Shown: positions 8,064-16,401 of the stretch, piece after piece
How positions within the stretch are numbered: position 1 is the stretch's first letter
Layout of the letters: each line of letters opens with the position of its first letter
Assembly (NCBI RefSeq): GCF_007856155.1
Contig: NZ_CP042266.1
Span: 3,472,001-3,536,000, forward strand
Direction: 5' to 3'
DNA: 64,000 bases
Source of the DNA: Streptomyces qinzhouensis
GTDB taxonomy: Bacteria > Actinomycetota > Actinomycetes > Streptomycetales > Streptomycetaceae
Translations under genes and position numbers: made by a program
Notes under the pieces: generated by a model
Told to the model about the DNA's origin: nothing
The model's database searches: none
What the model saw: only the letters and a program-made list of their open reading frames with translations

Positions 8064-9395
8064 ATGGCCGTACCCGTACCGCGACAGAGGAACTCCTCCG
8101 TCGCCGGAGCCGACACATCCGCTTCGGCGCCCGCACCCGCCACCACCGCGACCGCCGCGACCGGCCCGGCCGGGGCCGCCGGGGGGACCACCGGCGGACC
8201 GTCCGCGTCCGAGCCCGCCCAGCTCACGCTCCTGGTCATCGAGGACGACCCCACGGGGACCTTCACCTTCCCCGAGCCGGCCGAGTCCGGTGGTGGCACG
8301 GCGACCCGGGTCCGGATCCGGACCGCCCGCAATCTGACCGAGGCGGAGCGGCTGCTCACCGACGATGTGCACTGTGTTCTGCTCGACCTCGCCCTCCCCG
8401 CGGGCAACGCCGCCGGGGCCGCGGACGGGCTCGGTCCGCTCCGGCAGGTGCTGCGGCTCGCGCCCCGCCATGCCGTCCTCGCGCTGACCACCTCGGGCGA
8501 CACCGAGCGCGCGGCCGAGGCGGTGAAGCTGGGCGCCCAGGACCATCTCTTCCGGGACGAGCTGGACAGCCGGCTCCTGAGCCGTACGGTGCGCTACGCG
8601 GTGGAACGCAAACGCGCCGACACCGCGCAGCGGAAGCTCGCCGAGTCCAAGCTGCGGGCCCAGGAGAACGCCCGGCTGGAGCGCGGGCTGCTGCCCACTC
8701 CCCTGCTGGAGGGCTCGCAGCTGCGGTTCGCCTCGCGCTATCGGCCCGGCCGGTCCCGGGCGCTGCTCGGCGGGGACTTCTACGACACGGTCCGCACCCC
8801 CGACGGCACGGTTCACGCCATGATCGGCGATGTCTGCGGCCACGGCCCGGACGAAGCGGCGCTCGGGGTGGAGCTGCGGATAGCGTGGCGGGCCCTGACG
8901 TTCGCGGGACTCTGCGGGGACGAGCTGCTCTCCACCCTCCAGCGGGTCCTGGAGCACGAGCGCGAGAGCGAAGAGATCTTCGCGACGCTCTGCACGATCG
9001 ACATCGCCCCGGACGGCCGCCGGGCGGGCCTCTGTCTGGCCGGGCATCCGTCGCCGCTGTTCATCCGCGGCGGTCAGGCGGCGCAACTGCTGCCGCACGA
9101 GGACGGCGGCCCCGCCCTTGGGCTGCTGCCGCGCGCCCGCTGGCCGCGCCATCAGATCGACCTGGGCGGGGCATGGTCGCTGCTGCTCTACACGGACGGC
9201 CTGATCGAGGGCCGGACGGGGCCGGGCGAGAAGCTGCGGCTGGGGCAGGAGGGCCTCCAGTCGATGATCACCCGGCTGCTGGTTTCGGGGCATCAGGGCG
9301 AGGAGCTGCTGGAGAACGCGGTCGCACAGGCACGGGAGCTGAACGGCGGCGAGCTGACGGACGATGTCGCGGTCCTGCTGCTGAGCCGCGGTTGA
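8064..9395 (+). CDS. Receiver domain-PP2C (SpoIIE/RsbU-type) serine phosphatase
   Basis: 443 residues. Residues 1-50 are Ala/Thr/Gly-rich linker. A response-regulator receiver follows (LLVIEDD acidic pair, CVLLDLALP phospho-Asp, LALTTSGD). Then a coiled linker (RKLAESKLRAQENARLERGLLP) and a PP2C/SpoIIE domain follow, with metal-binding GGDFYD, IGDVCGHGPDEA and the C-terminal LTDDVAVLLL. Such proteins dephosphorylate anti-sigma-factor antagonists in partner-switching stress pathways. The receiver lacks the usual conserved Lys (LFRDE where KP is expected), so its switching may be unusual. No kinase or anti-sigma partner is adjacent. Confidence 0.9.
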   Translation: MAVPVPRQRNSSVAGADTSASAPAPATTATAATGPAGAAGGTTGGPSASEPAQLTLLVIEDDPTGTFTFPEPAESGGGTATRVRIRTARNLTEAERLLTDDVHCVLLDLALPAGNAAGAADGLGPLRQVLRLAPRHAVLALTTSGDTERAAEAVKLGAQDHLFRDELDSRLLSRTVRYAVERKRADTAQRKLAESKLRAQENARLERGLLPTPLLEGSQLRFASRYRPGRSRALLGGDFYDTVRTPDGTVHAMIGDVCGHGPDEAALGVELRIAWRALTFAGLCGDELLSTLQRVLEHERESEEIFATLCTIDIAPDGRRAGLCLAGHPSPLFIRGGQAAQLLPHEDGGPALGLLPRARWPRHQIDLGGAWSLLLYTDGLIEGRTGPGEKLRLGQEGLQSMITRLLVSGHQGEELLENAVAQARELNGGELTDDVAVLLLSRG

Positions 9396-9509
9396 GGAGG
9401 ACGCCCTCACCGGGCGGGAGGCATCGGCCGGGACGCACCGGGCGGGAGCCGGGCGGGCTCCCGGATCCCTCGGCGCCCGGGCGCGGGGCCCGGTCCTGCG
9501 GGTGGGTGA

Positions 9510-9848
9510 CTACCGGCCGCCGTTGTACGGACCGTACGGGCCGTCGCTGCTGGAGCCGCCGCGCCGCCCGCCGCCGCCCGAGACCTGCTTGACCGCGGGC
9601 CGGACGTCCACGAAGAAGACGATCGTGGCGACCAGTCCGATCAGGGACAGGAAGAGCATCGGGATCAGCAGATTCACCAGCACCGCGATGCCGAGGATGA
9701 TCAGCCAGAAGGGCTTGGTCTGCTTGTCGGCGGCGCGGTACGCGTCCTCGCGGACGAAGGCGGCCATGACCAACGCCGCCACGGAGGAGACCGTGAAAAC
9801 GAAGAAGAGGAGCAGCGACAGCGAGAAGTCGAAGTTCTCACGCAGCAT
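9510..9848 (-). CDS. DUF2516 family membrane protein
   Basis: 112 residues with two hydrophobic segments (SLSLLLFFVFTVSSVAALVMAAF and PFWLIILGIAVLVNLL extended by a third) and a Gly/Arg/Ser-rich cytosolic tail. It matches the actinobacterial DUF2516 family by size and the start MLRENFDFSLSL. Function unknown. It is the last gene of a leftward set after the XRE and HbhA-like genes, with a 130-bp gap in front. Confidence 0.8.
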   Translation of the reverse strand: MLRENFDFSLSLLLFFVFTVSSVAALVMAAFVREDAYRAADKQTKPFWLIILGIAVLVNLLIPMLFLSLIGLVATIVFFVDVRPAVKQVSGGGGRRGGSSSDGPYGPYNGGR

Positions 9849-9979
9849 GGTGGCACCGCCTAGGGGGTCGATGATGAAGCGCCCTCACCGGCAACGGTAC
9901 CCGGCGTGGACGGAGAACGGACCGGACGCCTGAAAGGTGCCCGGTCCGCGCTCTTACAGTCCTCTTCGCGTCCGCGTGA

Positions 9980-10720
9980 TCACTTCGCGGGCGGATTCGT
10001 CTTCTTCGCGGCCGTCCTGCGGGCGGCGGGCGCCCGCCGCGGGGCGGGGGTCTTCTTCGCGCCGGCCTTCGGCTCAGCCTTGGCCTCCGGGCCGGTCGCG
10101 GTCTTGTTCCCGGCGGCTCCGGCGGCTCCGGCGGCGGGCTTGGCGGACCGGGGCCGCGGCTTCGCGGCGGCCTTCGCCTCCCGCTTCGGCGCAGTCCCGG
10201 GCGCGGGCGCGGACCGGGGCGCGGGCTCCGGCTCGACGGCGACCGCGATCTCGGTGATCTCCTCGGCGGCCTCGCCGCGCCAGGTCCGGACGGTCTGCTC
10301 CCCGTGCTCGGCGACGCGCTCGTACGTCTCCCGGGCCTTCACGGCGTACTCGGCGGCGACGCCGACCCCGCGCAGCGCCAGGTCCTGGGCGGTCTCGCCC
10401 AGCTTCCGCAGATCGCCGCCGTCCAGGCCGTTGAGTCCGGCGAAGACCTCGTTGACCTTCGCGGAGACGGTGGCCTGGGCCTCCTTGGCCTGGTCCGCCA
10501 CCCGCTCCTGGACGGCCTTGGGGTCGGTGTTCCGCAGTTCGCTGAGGTCATTGCGGAGCCCCTCGATACGCTCCGGCGCCTCGGCGGCGAGATGCTCCAG
10601 CAGCGCGGGGACCTTCAGCGCCTGCTGTACGGCGAGATCGGCCGTGCCGGCGGCGAAGTAGAGGGGCGTGGGGTCGCTGAGGTTCTTGCGCAGTTCGCGC
10701 AGGTCATCGGTGATGGCCAT
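9980..10720 (-). CDS. Heparin-binding hemagglutinin (HbhA)-like protein
   Basis: 246 residues. Residues 1-150 are a continuous amphipathic helical region (MAITDDLRELRKNLSDPTPLYFAAGTADLA...). From about 165 on the protein is a Lys/Ala/Pro-rich, histone H1-like tail (AKKTPAPRRAPAARRTAAKK). This is the architecture of mycobacterial HbhA, an adhesin that also binds lipid inclusions and nucleic acids; in a soil Streptomyces the role is likely cell-surface or nucleoid related. The start is the ATG at 10718-10720. The gene follows the XRE regulator by 25 bp and is probably in its operon. Confidence 0.8.
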   Translation of the reverse strand: MAITDDLRELRKNLSDPTPLYFAAGTADLAVQQALKVPALLEHLAAEAPERIEGLRNDLSELRNTDPKAVQERVADQAKEAQATVSAKVNEVFAGLNGLDGGDLRKLGETAQDLALRGVGVAAEYAVKARETYERVAEHGEQTVRTWRGEAAEEITEIAVAVEPEPAPRSAPAPGTAPKREAKAAAKPRPRSAKPAAGAAGAAGNKTATGPEAKAEPKAGAKKTPAPRRAPAARRTAAKKTNPPAK

Positions 10721-10745
10721 GTCGGTGGTCCTCCCGGGACGCGGT

Positions 10746-11306
10746 TCAGTCCGAGCTCTGGGGCGTACCGGCGGCGCTGTCCCCGCGCGGCCCGCCCTTC
10801 CGGCTCTCGTCTGCATCGGCTTCGGCGGGCTTCTCCTGCGCGCCCCGCGGCTCCCGAGGGCCGTCCGGCCCCTCGGGGTCCTGCGGGTGCCGCACGACGT
10901 CCGCGCCCGTCGAGGCGTCCGTCGCGGCGGGGTCCGCGGCAGCAAAGCCGTCCGAGACCTCGTATCCGTTCTCCTTGCGGAAGGACTCGTAGATCTGGAG
11001 CAGAACGGCCTTCTGCCGCTCGTTTATGGAGGGGTCGGCGATGATGACCGCCCGAGTCTCCAGCTCCTCCCGGTCCCGCTCGTCGAGGATCCCGGCCCGC
11101 ACATAGAGCGTCTCCGCGGAGATCCGCAGCGCCTTGGCGACCTGCTGGAGCACCTCCGCGCTCGGCTTGCGCAGCCCGCGTTCGATCTGGCTGAGATACG
11201 GATTCGACACTCCGGCGGCATCCGCGAGCTGCCGCAGCGAGAGCTGCGCGGTGCGCCGCTGTTCGCGGAGGTACTCACCGAGATTGCCGACGTTGAGTGA
11301 TGCCAT
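10746..11306 (-). CDS. XRE-family transcriptional regulator
   Basis: 186 residues. The N-terminal helix-turn-helix spans residues ~8-65 (LGEYLREQRRTAQLSLRQLA, VSNPYLSQIERGLRKPS). A helical middle part (LYVRAGILDERDREELETRAVI) follows, then a disordered acidic/Pro-rich tail. I used the ATG at 11304-11306 (MASLNVGNLGEYLR); a second in-frame ATG lies 15 bases upstream. A perfect 26-bp palindrome 28 bp before the start is the obvious operator, so autoregulation is likely. The HbhA-like and DUF2516 genes follow and may be its targets. Confidence 0.9.
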   Translation of the reverse strand: MASLNVGNLGEYLREQRRTAQLSLRQLADAAGVSNPYLSQIERGLRKPSAEVLQQVAKALRISAETLYVRAGILDERDREELETRAVIIADPSINERQKAVLLQIYESFRKENGYEVSDGFAAADPAATDASTGADVVRHPQDPEGPDGPREPRGAQEKPAEADADESRKGGPRGDSAAGTPQSSD

Positions 11307-11333
11307 GCCCCGATCGTGCACCAGCCCTGCTAA

Positions 11334-11359
11334 CTATTGCAAGCAGATGCTTGCAATAG
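11334..11359. promoter_or_regulatory. Perfect palindromic operator, CTATTGCAAGCA arms
   Basis: CTATTGCAAGCA (11334-11345), two central bases, then the exact reverse complement TGCTTGCAATAG (11348-11359). It lies in an AT-richer promoter region 28 bp upstream of the XRE regulator start. It is the natural binding-site candidate for a dimeric HTH protein. Confidence 0.75.
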
Positions 11360-11750
11360 TGCGCTACACAACACGACTGCCGCGCAGCCGGGTGGCGGGA
11401 CGCCTGTCCGTTCTCGGTGGATGCGGCGAGTCGCCCCGTGGTTCCGGCGAACGACCCGGCGGAGCCCCCGCGAAGCCGGCCGGACTGTTGTCCCGCCTCA
11501 CTGAAACCGGCGGATTCCCGCTCGCCCTCGTTCCCGCGACCGGATCCGCTGTCGTAGCGCTCCGAGTGGCTGGTCAAATCCCAGTGCGTATGAGCTGGTT
11601 CACACTCATATACTCGCGCGGAGAGGTAAAGGTGCACATCGCACAGCACATCACCACGTGCGGATCCGAAGCGGTGAGGGCGGGTTCGGGGCTTTCTCCG
11701 CATCGCGGCGCCATGGGCACCGGCGATCCGAGCGCGACGGGGGCAGGCGA
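11360..11750. other. Intergenic region before the DUF5958 gene
   Basis: About 390 bp. A stretch near 11590-11650 with TATACTCGCG and GAGAGGTAAAGG looks promoter-like or like a short leader. Open frames on both strands here lack recognisable features, so I call no gene. Confidence 0.35.
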
Positions 11751-12167
11751 ATGGCTGATCCGTACATCGTTCTCAACGAGCTCGCCCAGGAGCTCCGGCC
11801 GATGTCACAGGGCATCGAGTGGTTCGAGAGCCTCTCCACCGAAGAGCGGTCCGACGCCCTGCTCCTCCTGTCGCAATTCTGCATTCAGGCCCGCGCCACC
11901 ACCGAGGACGGCGTGGAAGGTATCCGGCGTTCCGGACTGCGTGCCACGCACACACCGGCGGTTCTGATCGTACGAGGGCGGATCGACCAGCAGCTCGGGA
12001 AGATCGTCGGCCTCACTCCCCACGACGAGCGCCTCAAGTCATTCCGGCTGCTGATCGCGGTGCTGGCCCTCGCCGACGGACGTCGACGTGAGCGCTACTG
12101 CTCCGACGGTTGCAGCCACGCATGGCACCACCTGTCCGTTGACACCCTTGCCGAAACGCCGGCCTGA
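11751..12167 (+). CDS. DUF5958 family protein
   Basis: 138 residues starting MADPYIVLNELAQELRPM, with the conserved segments GIEWFESLSTEE, FCIQARATTEDG, GLRATHTPAVLI and the C-terminal YCSDGCSHAWHHL. The overall pattern is that of the Streptomyces-specific DUF5958 family. It is a small cytosolic protein with no assigned function. The terminal Cys/His cluster (CSDGCSHAWHH) might bind a metal. A GGGGCAGGCGA sequence serves as ribosome-binding site. It is often found in variable regions near toxin- or phage-like genes, but nothing like that is next to it here. Confidence 0.75.
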   Translation: MADPYIVLNELAQELRPMSQGIEWFESLSTEERSDALLLLSQFCIQARATTEDGVEGIRRSGLRATHTPAVLIVRGRIDQQLGKIVGLTPHDERLKSFRLLIAVLALADGRRRERYCSDGCSHAWHHLSVDTLAETPA

Positions 12168-12362
12168 TCCCTCGCGCTGTCGCCCCTACCGGGCCGGCGG
12201 CCCCGGGGAAGACATCGCCGGACTCGGTCCGTCCGAGCCATCTCCCCGTGTGTCTCGGTCAACCTTGGCCGCGTCCGCTGTTCCGTCTCGCTTCTTTCCG
12301 AGCCGCTGTCGCGCTTGACTGCCTACGGTTGTGCGACTGACGGCAAGGCGACGGGGGAAACC

Positions 12363-13211
12363 ATGCGTATCGCGGTGACGGGGGCGGCGGGGGGCCTGGG
12401 CGGGCGGGTGGTGCGGTTGCTCGCGGACCGGGCCGATGTGGACGTTGTGGCGATGACCCGGCGGAAGCCGCCTGCCGAGGCGTTGCCGCCGCGGGTGGAG
12501 GTCGCCGTTGCCGACTACGCCGATCCGGCCGCTCTGCGCACGGCGCTGAAGGGCGTGGACACGCTGGTCTTCGTCTCCAGTGACGGGCCCGGTGCGCGAG
12601 TGCTGCTGCACCACCGCAACGTTGCCGCCGCCGCAGCGGCCGAGCGCGTCGGCCATGTCGCGGCGCTGAGCAGCGTTGACGCCGACGCGGCGTCCCCGTT
12701 CTGCTACGCCGTGACAAACCGGCTCACCGAGGATCTGTTTCTGGCCTCCGGCGTCCCGTGCTCGTTCGCCAGGGCTTCGCTGTACACCGAGTTCTTCCGT
12801 GCCTGGCTCATCAAGGCCCGCGCGACCGGGCTGCTGAGGCTCCCGGCGGCGGACGGCCGGATCTCCCTGGTGGCGCGCGACGACGTGGCCCGCGCTCTCG
12901 CCGCGCTCGCGGTGGGTGAGCCGACCGGCCGCCACCATGACATCACGGGTCCCGAGTCGGCGGACCTGGCGGGCATCGCCTCGATCGCGGCGGAGGTGTG
13001 GAAGACGCCTGTCGCCTACGTGGACATCCCGGCCGACACCTACTGTGCCGAGACGGCGGCGACCGGTATGGATCCCTGGTGGCTCTACGCCTTCGCGTCC
13101 CTGTTCGCCTCGGTGCGCGAGCAGCGCTGGGATCGAGTCCGAGACGACTACGCCCGGCTGACCGGCCGCTCCCCGCTCGCTCTCCGCGACGTCCTGGCCG
13201 CACAGGGCTGA
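12363..13211 (+). CDS. NmrA-like NAD(P)-binding oxidoreductase
   Basis: 282 residues of the atypical short-chain dehydrogenase class (NmrA / QOR2-like). The N-terminal Rossmann motif is GAAGGLGGRVVRLLA (GxxGxxG), the cofactor-selecting segment is AMTRRKP, and VDTLVFVSSDGP and HVAALSSVDAD follow. Proteins of this group reduce quinones or sense the NADP/NADPH ratio; the substrate is not predictable. The ATG at 12363 is preceded by GGGGGAAACC. It is monocistronic, and the following GNAT gene is convergent. Confidence 0.85.
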   Translation: MRIAVTGAAGGLGGRVVRLLADRADVDVVAMTRRKPPAEALPPRVEVAVADYADPAALRTALKGVDTLVFVSSDGPGARVLLHHRNVAAAAAAERVGHVAALSSVDADAASPFCYAVTNRLTEDLFLASGVPCSFARASLYTEFFRAWLIKARATGLLRLPAADGRISLVARDDVARALAALAVGEPTGRHHDITGPESADLAGIASIAAEVWKTPVAYVDIPADTYCAETAATGMDPWWLYAFASLFASVREQRWDRVRDDYARLTGRSPLALRDVLAAQG

Positions 13212-13224
13212 GAGAAGACGACGC

Positions 13225-13785
13225 TCAGCGGTGCCGTTCCCAGTCGGCCCGCAGGAGTTCGTACTCGACATCGCCGTGTTCGGAGCCGGGAATCGCCTCC
13301 GGCCAGTCGCCGGTGAAGTGCCGGTGGAGGGAGAGTCCGGACTTCTCCATCACGCGCCGCGACGCCCGGTTGACCGCCATGGTGTTCGCGGTCACCCGCT
13401 CCACCGCGAGCCGCGTGAAGCCCTTGTCGATCAGCGCGCGGGATCCCTCAGTGGCGTAGCCGCGGCCCCAGGCCGCCTTGTTGAGCCGGTAGCCGAGTTC
13501 GACTACGGCCGGGTCGGTGTCGTCCAGGGGCCGGAACTCGAACCAGCCCAGGAAGGTCCCGGTCTCCCGCTCCCGCGCGGCCCAGTACCCGCGGGTGCCG
13601 GAGCACGGGTGGTCGTGCAGCAGCCTCGGGAGGGTCCGCGCCACGATCGCCTCCCGGCTCACGGGCCGGCCGCCGTTGATGAAGCGCATGACGTCGGGGT
13701 CGTTGTCGAGCGCGAGAAGGCGGTCGGCGTCGTCGGCGGTGAACGGTCGCAGGACGAGTCGGCCGGTTTCCAGGAAGACGGACAT
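13225..13785 (-). CDS. GNAT N-acetyltransferase (RimJ/RimL type)
   Basis: 186 residues of the Acetyltransf_3 group, similar to ribosomal-protein N-acetyltransferases. Seen: the start MSVFLETGRLVLRPFTADDAD, the acetyl-CoA pyrophosphate loop WGRGYATEGSRAL, and the C-terminal VNRASRRVMEKSGL typical of the family. It probably acetylates a small molecule or protein N-terminus. It is divergent from the ArsR-fusion gene across a 125-bp promoter region. Confidence 0.88.
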   Translation of the reverse strand: MSVFLETGRLVLRPFTADDADRLLALDNDPDVMRFINGGRPVSREAIVARTLPRLLHDHPCSGTRGYWAARERETGTFLGWFEFRPLDDTDPAVVELGYRLNKAAWGRGYATEGSRALIDKGFTRLAVERVTANTMAVNRASRRVMEKSGLSLHRHFTGDWPEAIPGSEHGDVEYELLRADWERHR

Positions 13786-13873
13786 ACGGCGATCCTGACC
13801 GGCGCCGACCAGGATGTGCCACCGCGTTTCCCCCCGGCCCCGGCGACCGTCGTACGGGCAGGGGGCTTATTCC

Positions 13874-13910
13874 TTGACAAGAATATTCGTAGTGGAGAAT
13901 ACTCAGGGTC
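13874..13910 (+). promoter_or_regulatory. Promoter and operator of the ArsR fusion gene; probably leaderless
   Basis: TTGACA (13874-13879) and GAATAC (13897-13902) form a -35/-10 pair with 17-base spacing. The predicted start of transcription (about 13909-13911) coincides with the ATG at 13911. A repeated AGAATAYTC (13880-13888 and 13896-13904) overlaps the spacer and -10, which suits an ArsR-type repressor site. Confidence 0.6.
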
Positions 13911-14777
13911 ATGGACGCATTCCTCGCCGCACTGGCCGACCCGGCCCGATGGCGGCTGGTCAGCCTGCTCGCCGAGCGGCCCCGCCCGGTCGGGGTTCTC
14001 GCCCGGCTCGCGGACGCGCGTCAGCCGCAGACGACCAAGCACCTCCAGACACTCGAACGCGCCGGCCTCGTCACCTCGCAGCGCAGCGGGCAGCGGCGGA
14101 TCTACGCGCTGTGCTCGGGCCCGCTGCGGGAGCTGGCGGGCGCGCTCGGGCAGCTCGCCGATGACGCGGACCGGTCCGGCGGACCGCGGGAGACCTTCGA
14201 GCGTTACGGGCAGAGCCTCCGCGCGGAGCGGCTCGCCGCGCGGGAGGCGGGGTGGGCCGACGGCCGGTCGTTCCGGTTCGTCCGGCCGCTGCCGGGGCAC
14301 CCCGGGGCGGTCTGGCGCCATCTGACCGAGGCCCCCCTGCTCGCCCGCTGGTGGACGCCCAACGAGCTGCGCGTCTCCGAGCTGCTCTTCGAGGCGCGTC
14401 CCGGCGGGCGGATCGCCCACGAGTACCGCGACGCCGAGGACACCGAGGGCTCGGACCCGGCCGCCGGACGCGCGGAAGGAACCGTCGAGGTCGTACGGCC
14501 CGGCGAGCAGCTCTCGTACCGGATGTCACCACTGCTGCCGGACGGCGGCCCCGCCTTCACCGCCCGTATCGACATGGAGCTGCGCCCCACCGCTGCGGGT
14601 GCCGGCACCGAACTCGACATCCACTGGCAGATCACCGACAGCACCGTCGACGCCGCGGACTTCGTCGCGGGTATCGAGATCGGCTTCGGTCAGAGCCTCG
14701 ACAAACTCGCGGCCGCCCTGGCCGCGGACCCGCGGCCCGGCACAGACGGCACAGACAGCACAGGGGGTACGGCATGA
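13911..14777 (+). CDS. ArsR-family regulator fused to an SRPBCC (AHSA1) domain
   Basis: 288 residues with two domains. Residues 1-90 are an ArsR winged helix (MDAFLAALADPARWRLVSLL, QPQTTKHLQTLERAGLV); no metal-binding Cys cluster is present. Residues ~115-270 form an SRPBCC/AHSA1 hydrophobic-ligand domain (PGHPGAVWRHLTEAPLLARW, ELLFEARPGGRIAHEY). The fusion suggests a one-component sensor in which the C-terminal cavity binds a small hydrophobic ligand. Its stop overlaps the next start (ATGA), so it is coupled to the DHFR-like reductase gene, its likely target. Confidence 0.88.
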   Translation: MDAFLAALADPARWRLVSLLAERPRPVGVLARLADARQPQTTKHLQTLERAGLVTSQRSGQRRIYALCSGPLRELAGALGQLADDADRSGGPRETFERYGQSLRAERLAAREAGWADGRSFRFVRPLPGHPGAVWRHLTEAPLLARWWTPNELRVSELLFEARPGGRIAHEYRDAEDTEGSDPAAGRAEGTVEVVRPGEQLSYRMSPLLPDGGPAFTARIDMELRPTAAGAGTELDIHWQITDSTVDAADFVAGIEIGFGQSLDKLAAALAADPRPGTDGTDSTGGTA

Positions 14778-15373
14778 CCGGTTCGACCGGACGCAGGGTG
14801 ACCGCGAATCTGGGTCTCAGCATCGACGGCCGCTACAACGGCCCGCGCGGAGCGGATGACTTCGACGCGTTCGCGCCGTATGTGACCACCGAAACCGCGC
14901 GGAACCAGCTGACCCGCATCTGGGAGGACGCGACGACCGCGGTGCTCGGCCGGGTCAACGCCGAGGGCTTCCTGGGTTACTGGCCCTCCGTCGCCACCGA
15001 CGAAAGAGCTGACCCACGTGACCGCGGCTATGCGAAGTGGCTGGTCGACACGGAAAAGGTGGTCCTTTCCACGACCCTGGCCGAGGCGCCTTGGCACCGG
15101 TCCCGGGTGGTGAACGCCCCCGCCGCGGACGTCATCGCCGGACTCAAGGCCACCGGCGGGGGCGACATCCTCGTCAACAGCAGCGCCAGTGTCATCAAGC
15201 CGCTGCTCGCGGCGGATCTGCTCGACCGGCTGTATCTGATGGTCTTCCCCGAGATCGCCGGGGGCGGGCAGCGGCTCTTCGACGACGGATTGCCCCGCTC
15301 GTCCTGGCGGCTCGTCCACCAGGAGGCGGGCGAGAAGGGCGAGCTGGCGCTGGTCTACGACCGGATCCGCTGA
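14774..15373 (+). CDS. Dihydrofolate reductase family protein (RibD C-terminal-like)
   Basis: 199 residues of the DHFR-like/RibD_C superfamily of NADPH-dependent reductases. Seen: RRVTANLGLSIDGRYNGPRG at the N-terminus, VLGRVNAEGFLGYWPS, and GGGDILVNSSASVIKPLLA in place of the dinucleotide-binding loop. Actinobacterial members of this size are usually not folate enzymes and have unknown substrates. The ATG at 14774 overlaps the preceding stop by four bases, so expression follows the ArsR-SRPBCC regulator. Confidence 0.85.
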   Translation: MTGSTGRRVTANLGLSIDGRYNGPRGADDFDAFAPYVTTETARNQLTRIWEDATTAVLGRVNAEGFLGYWPSVATDERADPRDRGYAKWLVDTEKVVLSTTLAEAPWHRSRVVNAPAADVIAGLKATGGGDILVNSSASVIKPLLAADLLDRLYLMVFPEIAGGGQRLFDDGLPRSSWRLVHQEAGEKGELALVYDRIR

Positions 15374-15477
15374 GCCGGTACGGGCGCCCGTACCCGGCCC
15401 GGCCCAGCCCGGGAGATCCGCCGGGCGGGCCGGGTACGGGTTCGTACGGGCGGCGGGCGGTCGGTACCGTGAAGGGC

Positions 15478-15906
15478 ATGTCGCATGTGCCGCTGCCCGA
15501 CCTCGCCCGCCTGCGCCGCGCCCGGGACACCATGGACCGCGACTACGCCCGGCCGCTGGACGTCCCGGCCCTGGCGCGGGTCGCCCTGATGTCCGCCGGG
15601 CACTTCTCCCGCACCTTCCGCGCCGCCTACGGCGAGACCCCGTACAACTACCTCATGACCCGCCGGATCGAACGGGCCAAAGTGCTGCTGCGGCGCGGCG
15701 ATCTGTCCGTGACGGAGGTCTGCATGGCGGTCGGCTGTACGTCGCTGGGGTCGTTCAGCTCCCGCTTCACCGAGCTCGTCGGGGAGAGCCCCAGCGCCTA
15801 CCGGGCCCGGGACCACAGCGCCGGCGCCGCCGTGCCGGGCTGTGTCGCCATGGTCCACAGCAGACCGATCAGGATTCGAGAAGCAGGCCGCGCGCCGGGT
15901 CCGTAG
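15478..15906 (+). CDS. AraC-family HTH regulator (DNA-binding domain only)
   Basis: 142 residues consisting almost entirely of the double helix-turn-helix of AraC proteins. The first is around DVPALARVALMSAGHFSRTF and the second DLSVTEVCMAVGCTSLGSFS, ending FTELVGESPSAYR. There is no separate ligand domain. The start is the ATG at 15478-15480. The VOC-family gene begins 10 bp downstream; small AraC/VOC pairs like this are common in Streptomyces, so the regulator probably controls or responds with the VOC protein. Confidence 0.88.
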   Translation: MSHVPLPDLARLRRARDTMDRDYARPLDVPALARVALMSAGHFSRTFRAAYGETPYNYLMTRRIERAKVLLRRGDLSVTEVCMAVGCTSLGSFSSRFTELVGESPSAYRARDHSAGAAVPGCVAMVHSRPIRIREAGRAPGP

Positions 15907-15916
15907 CGTGAGGGAC

Positions 15917-16330
15917 ATGGACATCGAGCTCGCACAGTGCTTCATCGCCGTCGACGACACCGACAAGGCGCTCACCTTCTACCGCGACGCCCTCGGACTG
16001 GAGGTCCGCAACGACGTCGGCTGGGAGGGGATGCGCTGGGTGACCCTCGGCGCGCCCTCGCAGAACGTGGAGGTCGTCCTCGAACCCCCGCTCGCCGACC
16101 CCGGCGCCTCGGAGGCCGACCGGAGAGCGGCCGCCGAACTGCTGGCCAAGGGCATGCTGCGCGGGGTGAACTTCCGGACCGACGACGTCGACGCCACTTT
16201 CGAGAAGATCCGCTCGGCCGGCGGCGAGGTACTGCAGGAACCGATGGACCAGCCGTACGGGGTCCGTGACTGCGCCTTCCGCGACCCCGCGGGGAACATG
16301 ATCCGCTTCAACTCCGCCCGCCGGAAGTAA
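15917..16330 (+). CDS. VOC-family (glyoxalase/bleomycin-resistance fold) protein
   Basis: 137 residues with two beta-alpha-beta-beta-beta modules. Module 1 starts AQCFIAVDDTDKALTFYRDALGL and module 2 has GVNFRTDDVDATFEKIRSAGG and ends DCAFRDPAGNMIRF. Candidate metal ligands include the final Glu/Asp positions, but the set is incomplete, so enzymatic activity is uncertain. It could act as a glyoxalase-like enzyme, a dioxygenase or a drug-binding protein. It is downstream of and probably co-transcribed with the AraC gene; a 25-bp hairpin ends the unit. Confidence 0.87.
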   Translation: MDIELAQCFIAVDDTDKALTFYRDALGLEVRNDVGWEGMRWVTLGAPSQNVEVVLEPPLADPGASEADRRAAAELLAKGMLRGVNFRTDDVDATFEKIRSAGGEVLQEPMDQPYGVRDCAFRDPAGNMIRFNSARRK

Positions 16331-16345
16331 CAGATCGGAAAGCAG

Positions 16346-16401
16346 CGCCGGGACGCCTTGTGGGGAGCCCTCGCCGGGGCTCCCCACAAGGCGTCCCGGC
16401 G
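16346..16401. terminator. Perfect 25-bp stem terminator
   Basis: The arms 16346-16370 and 16377-16401 are exact reverse complements with a 6-base loop (TCGCCG). The hairpin starts 15 bp after the VOC gene. The length and perfection make it one of the strongest hairpins in the window. Confidence 0.88.

Noticed and set aside
11275..11703. 142-codon frame on the minus strand upstream of the XRE gene
   Set aside because: It overlaps the 26-bp palindrome and the XRE start region and has no motif; the region is better explained as promoter and operator.
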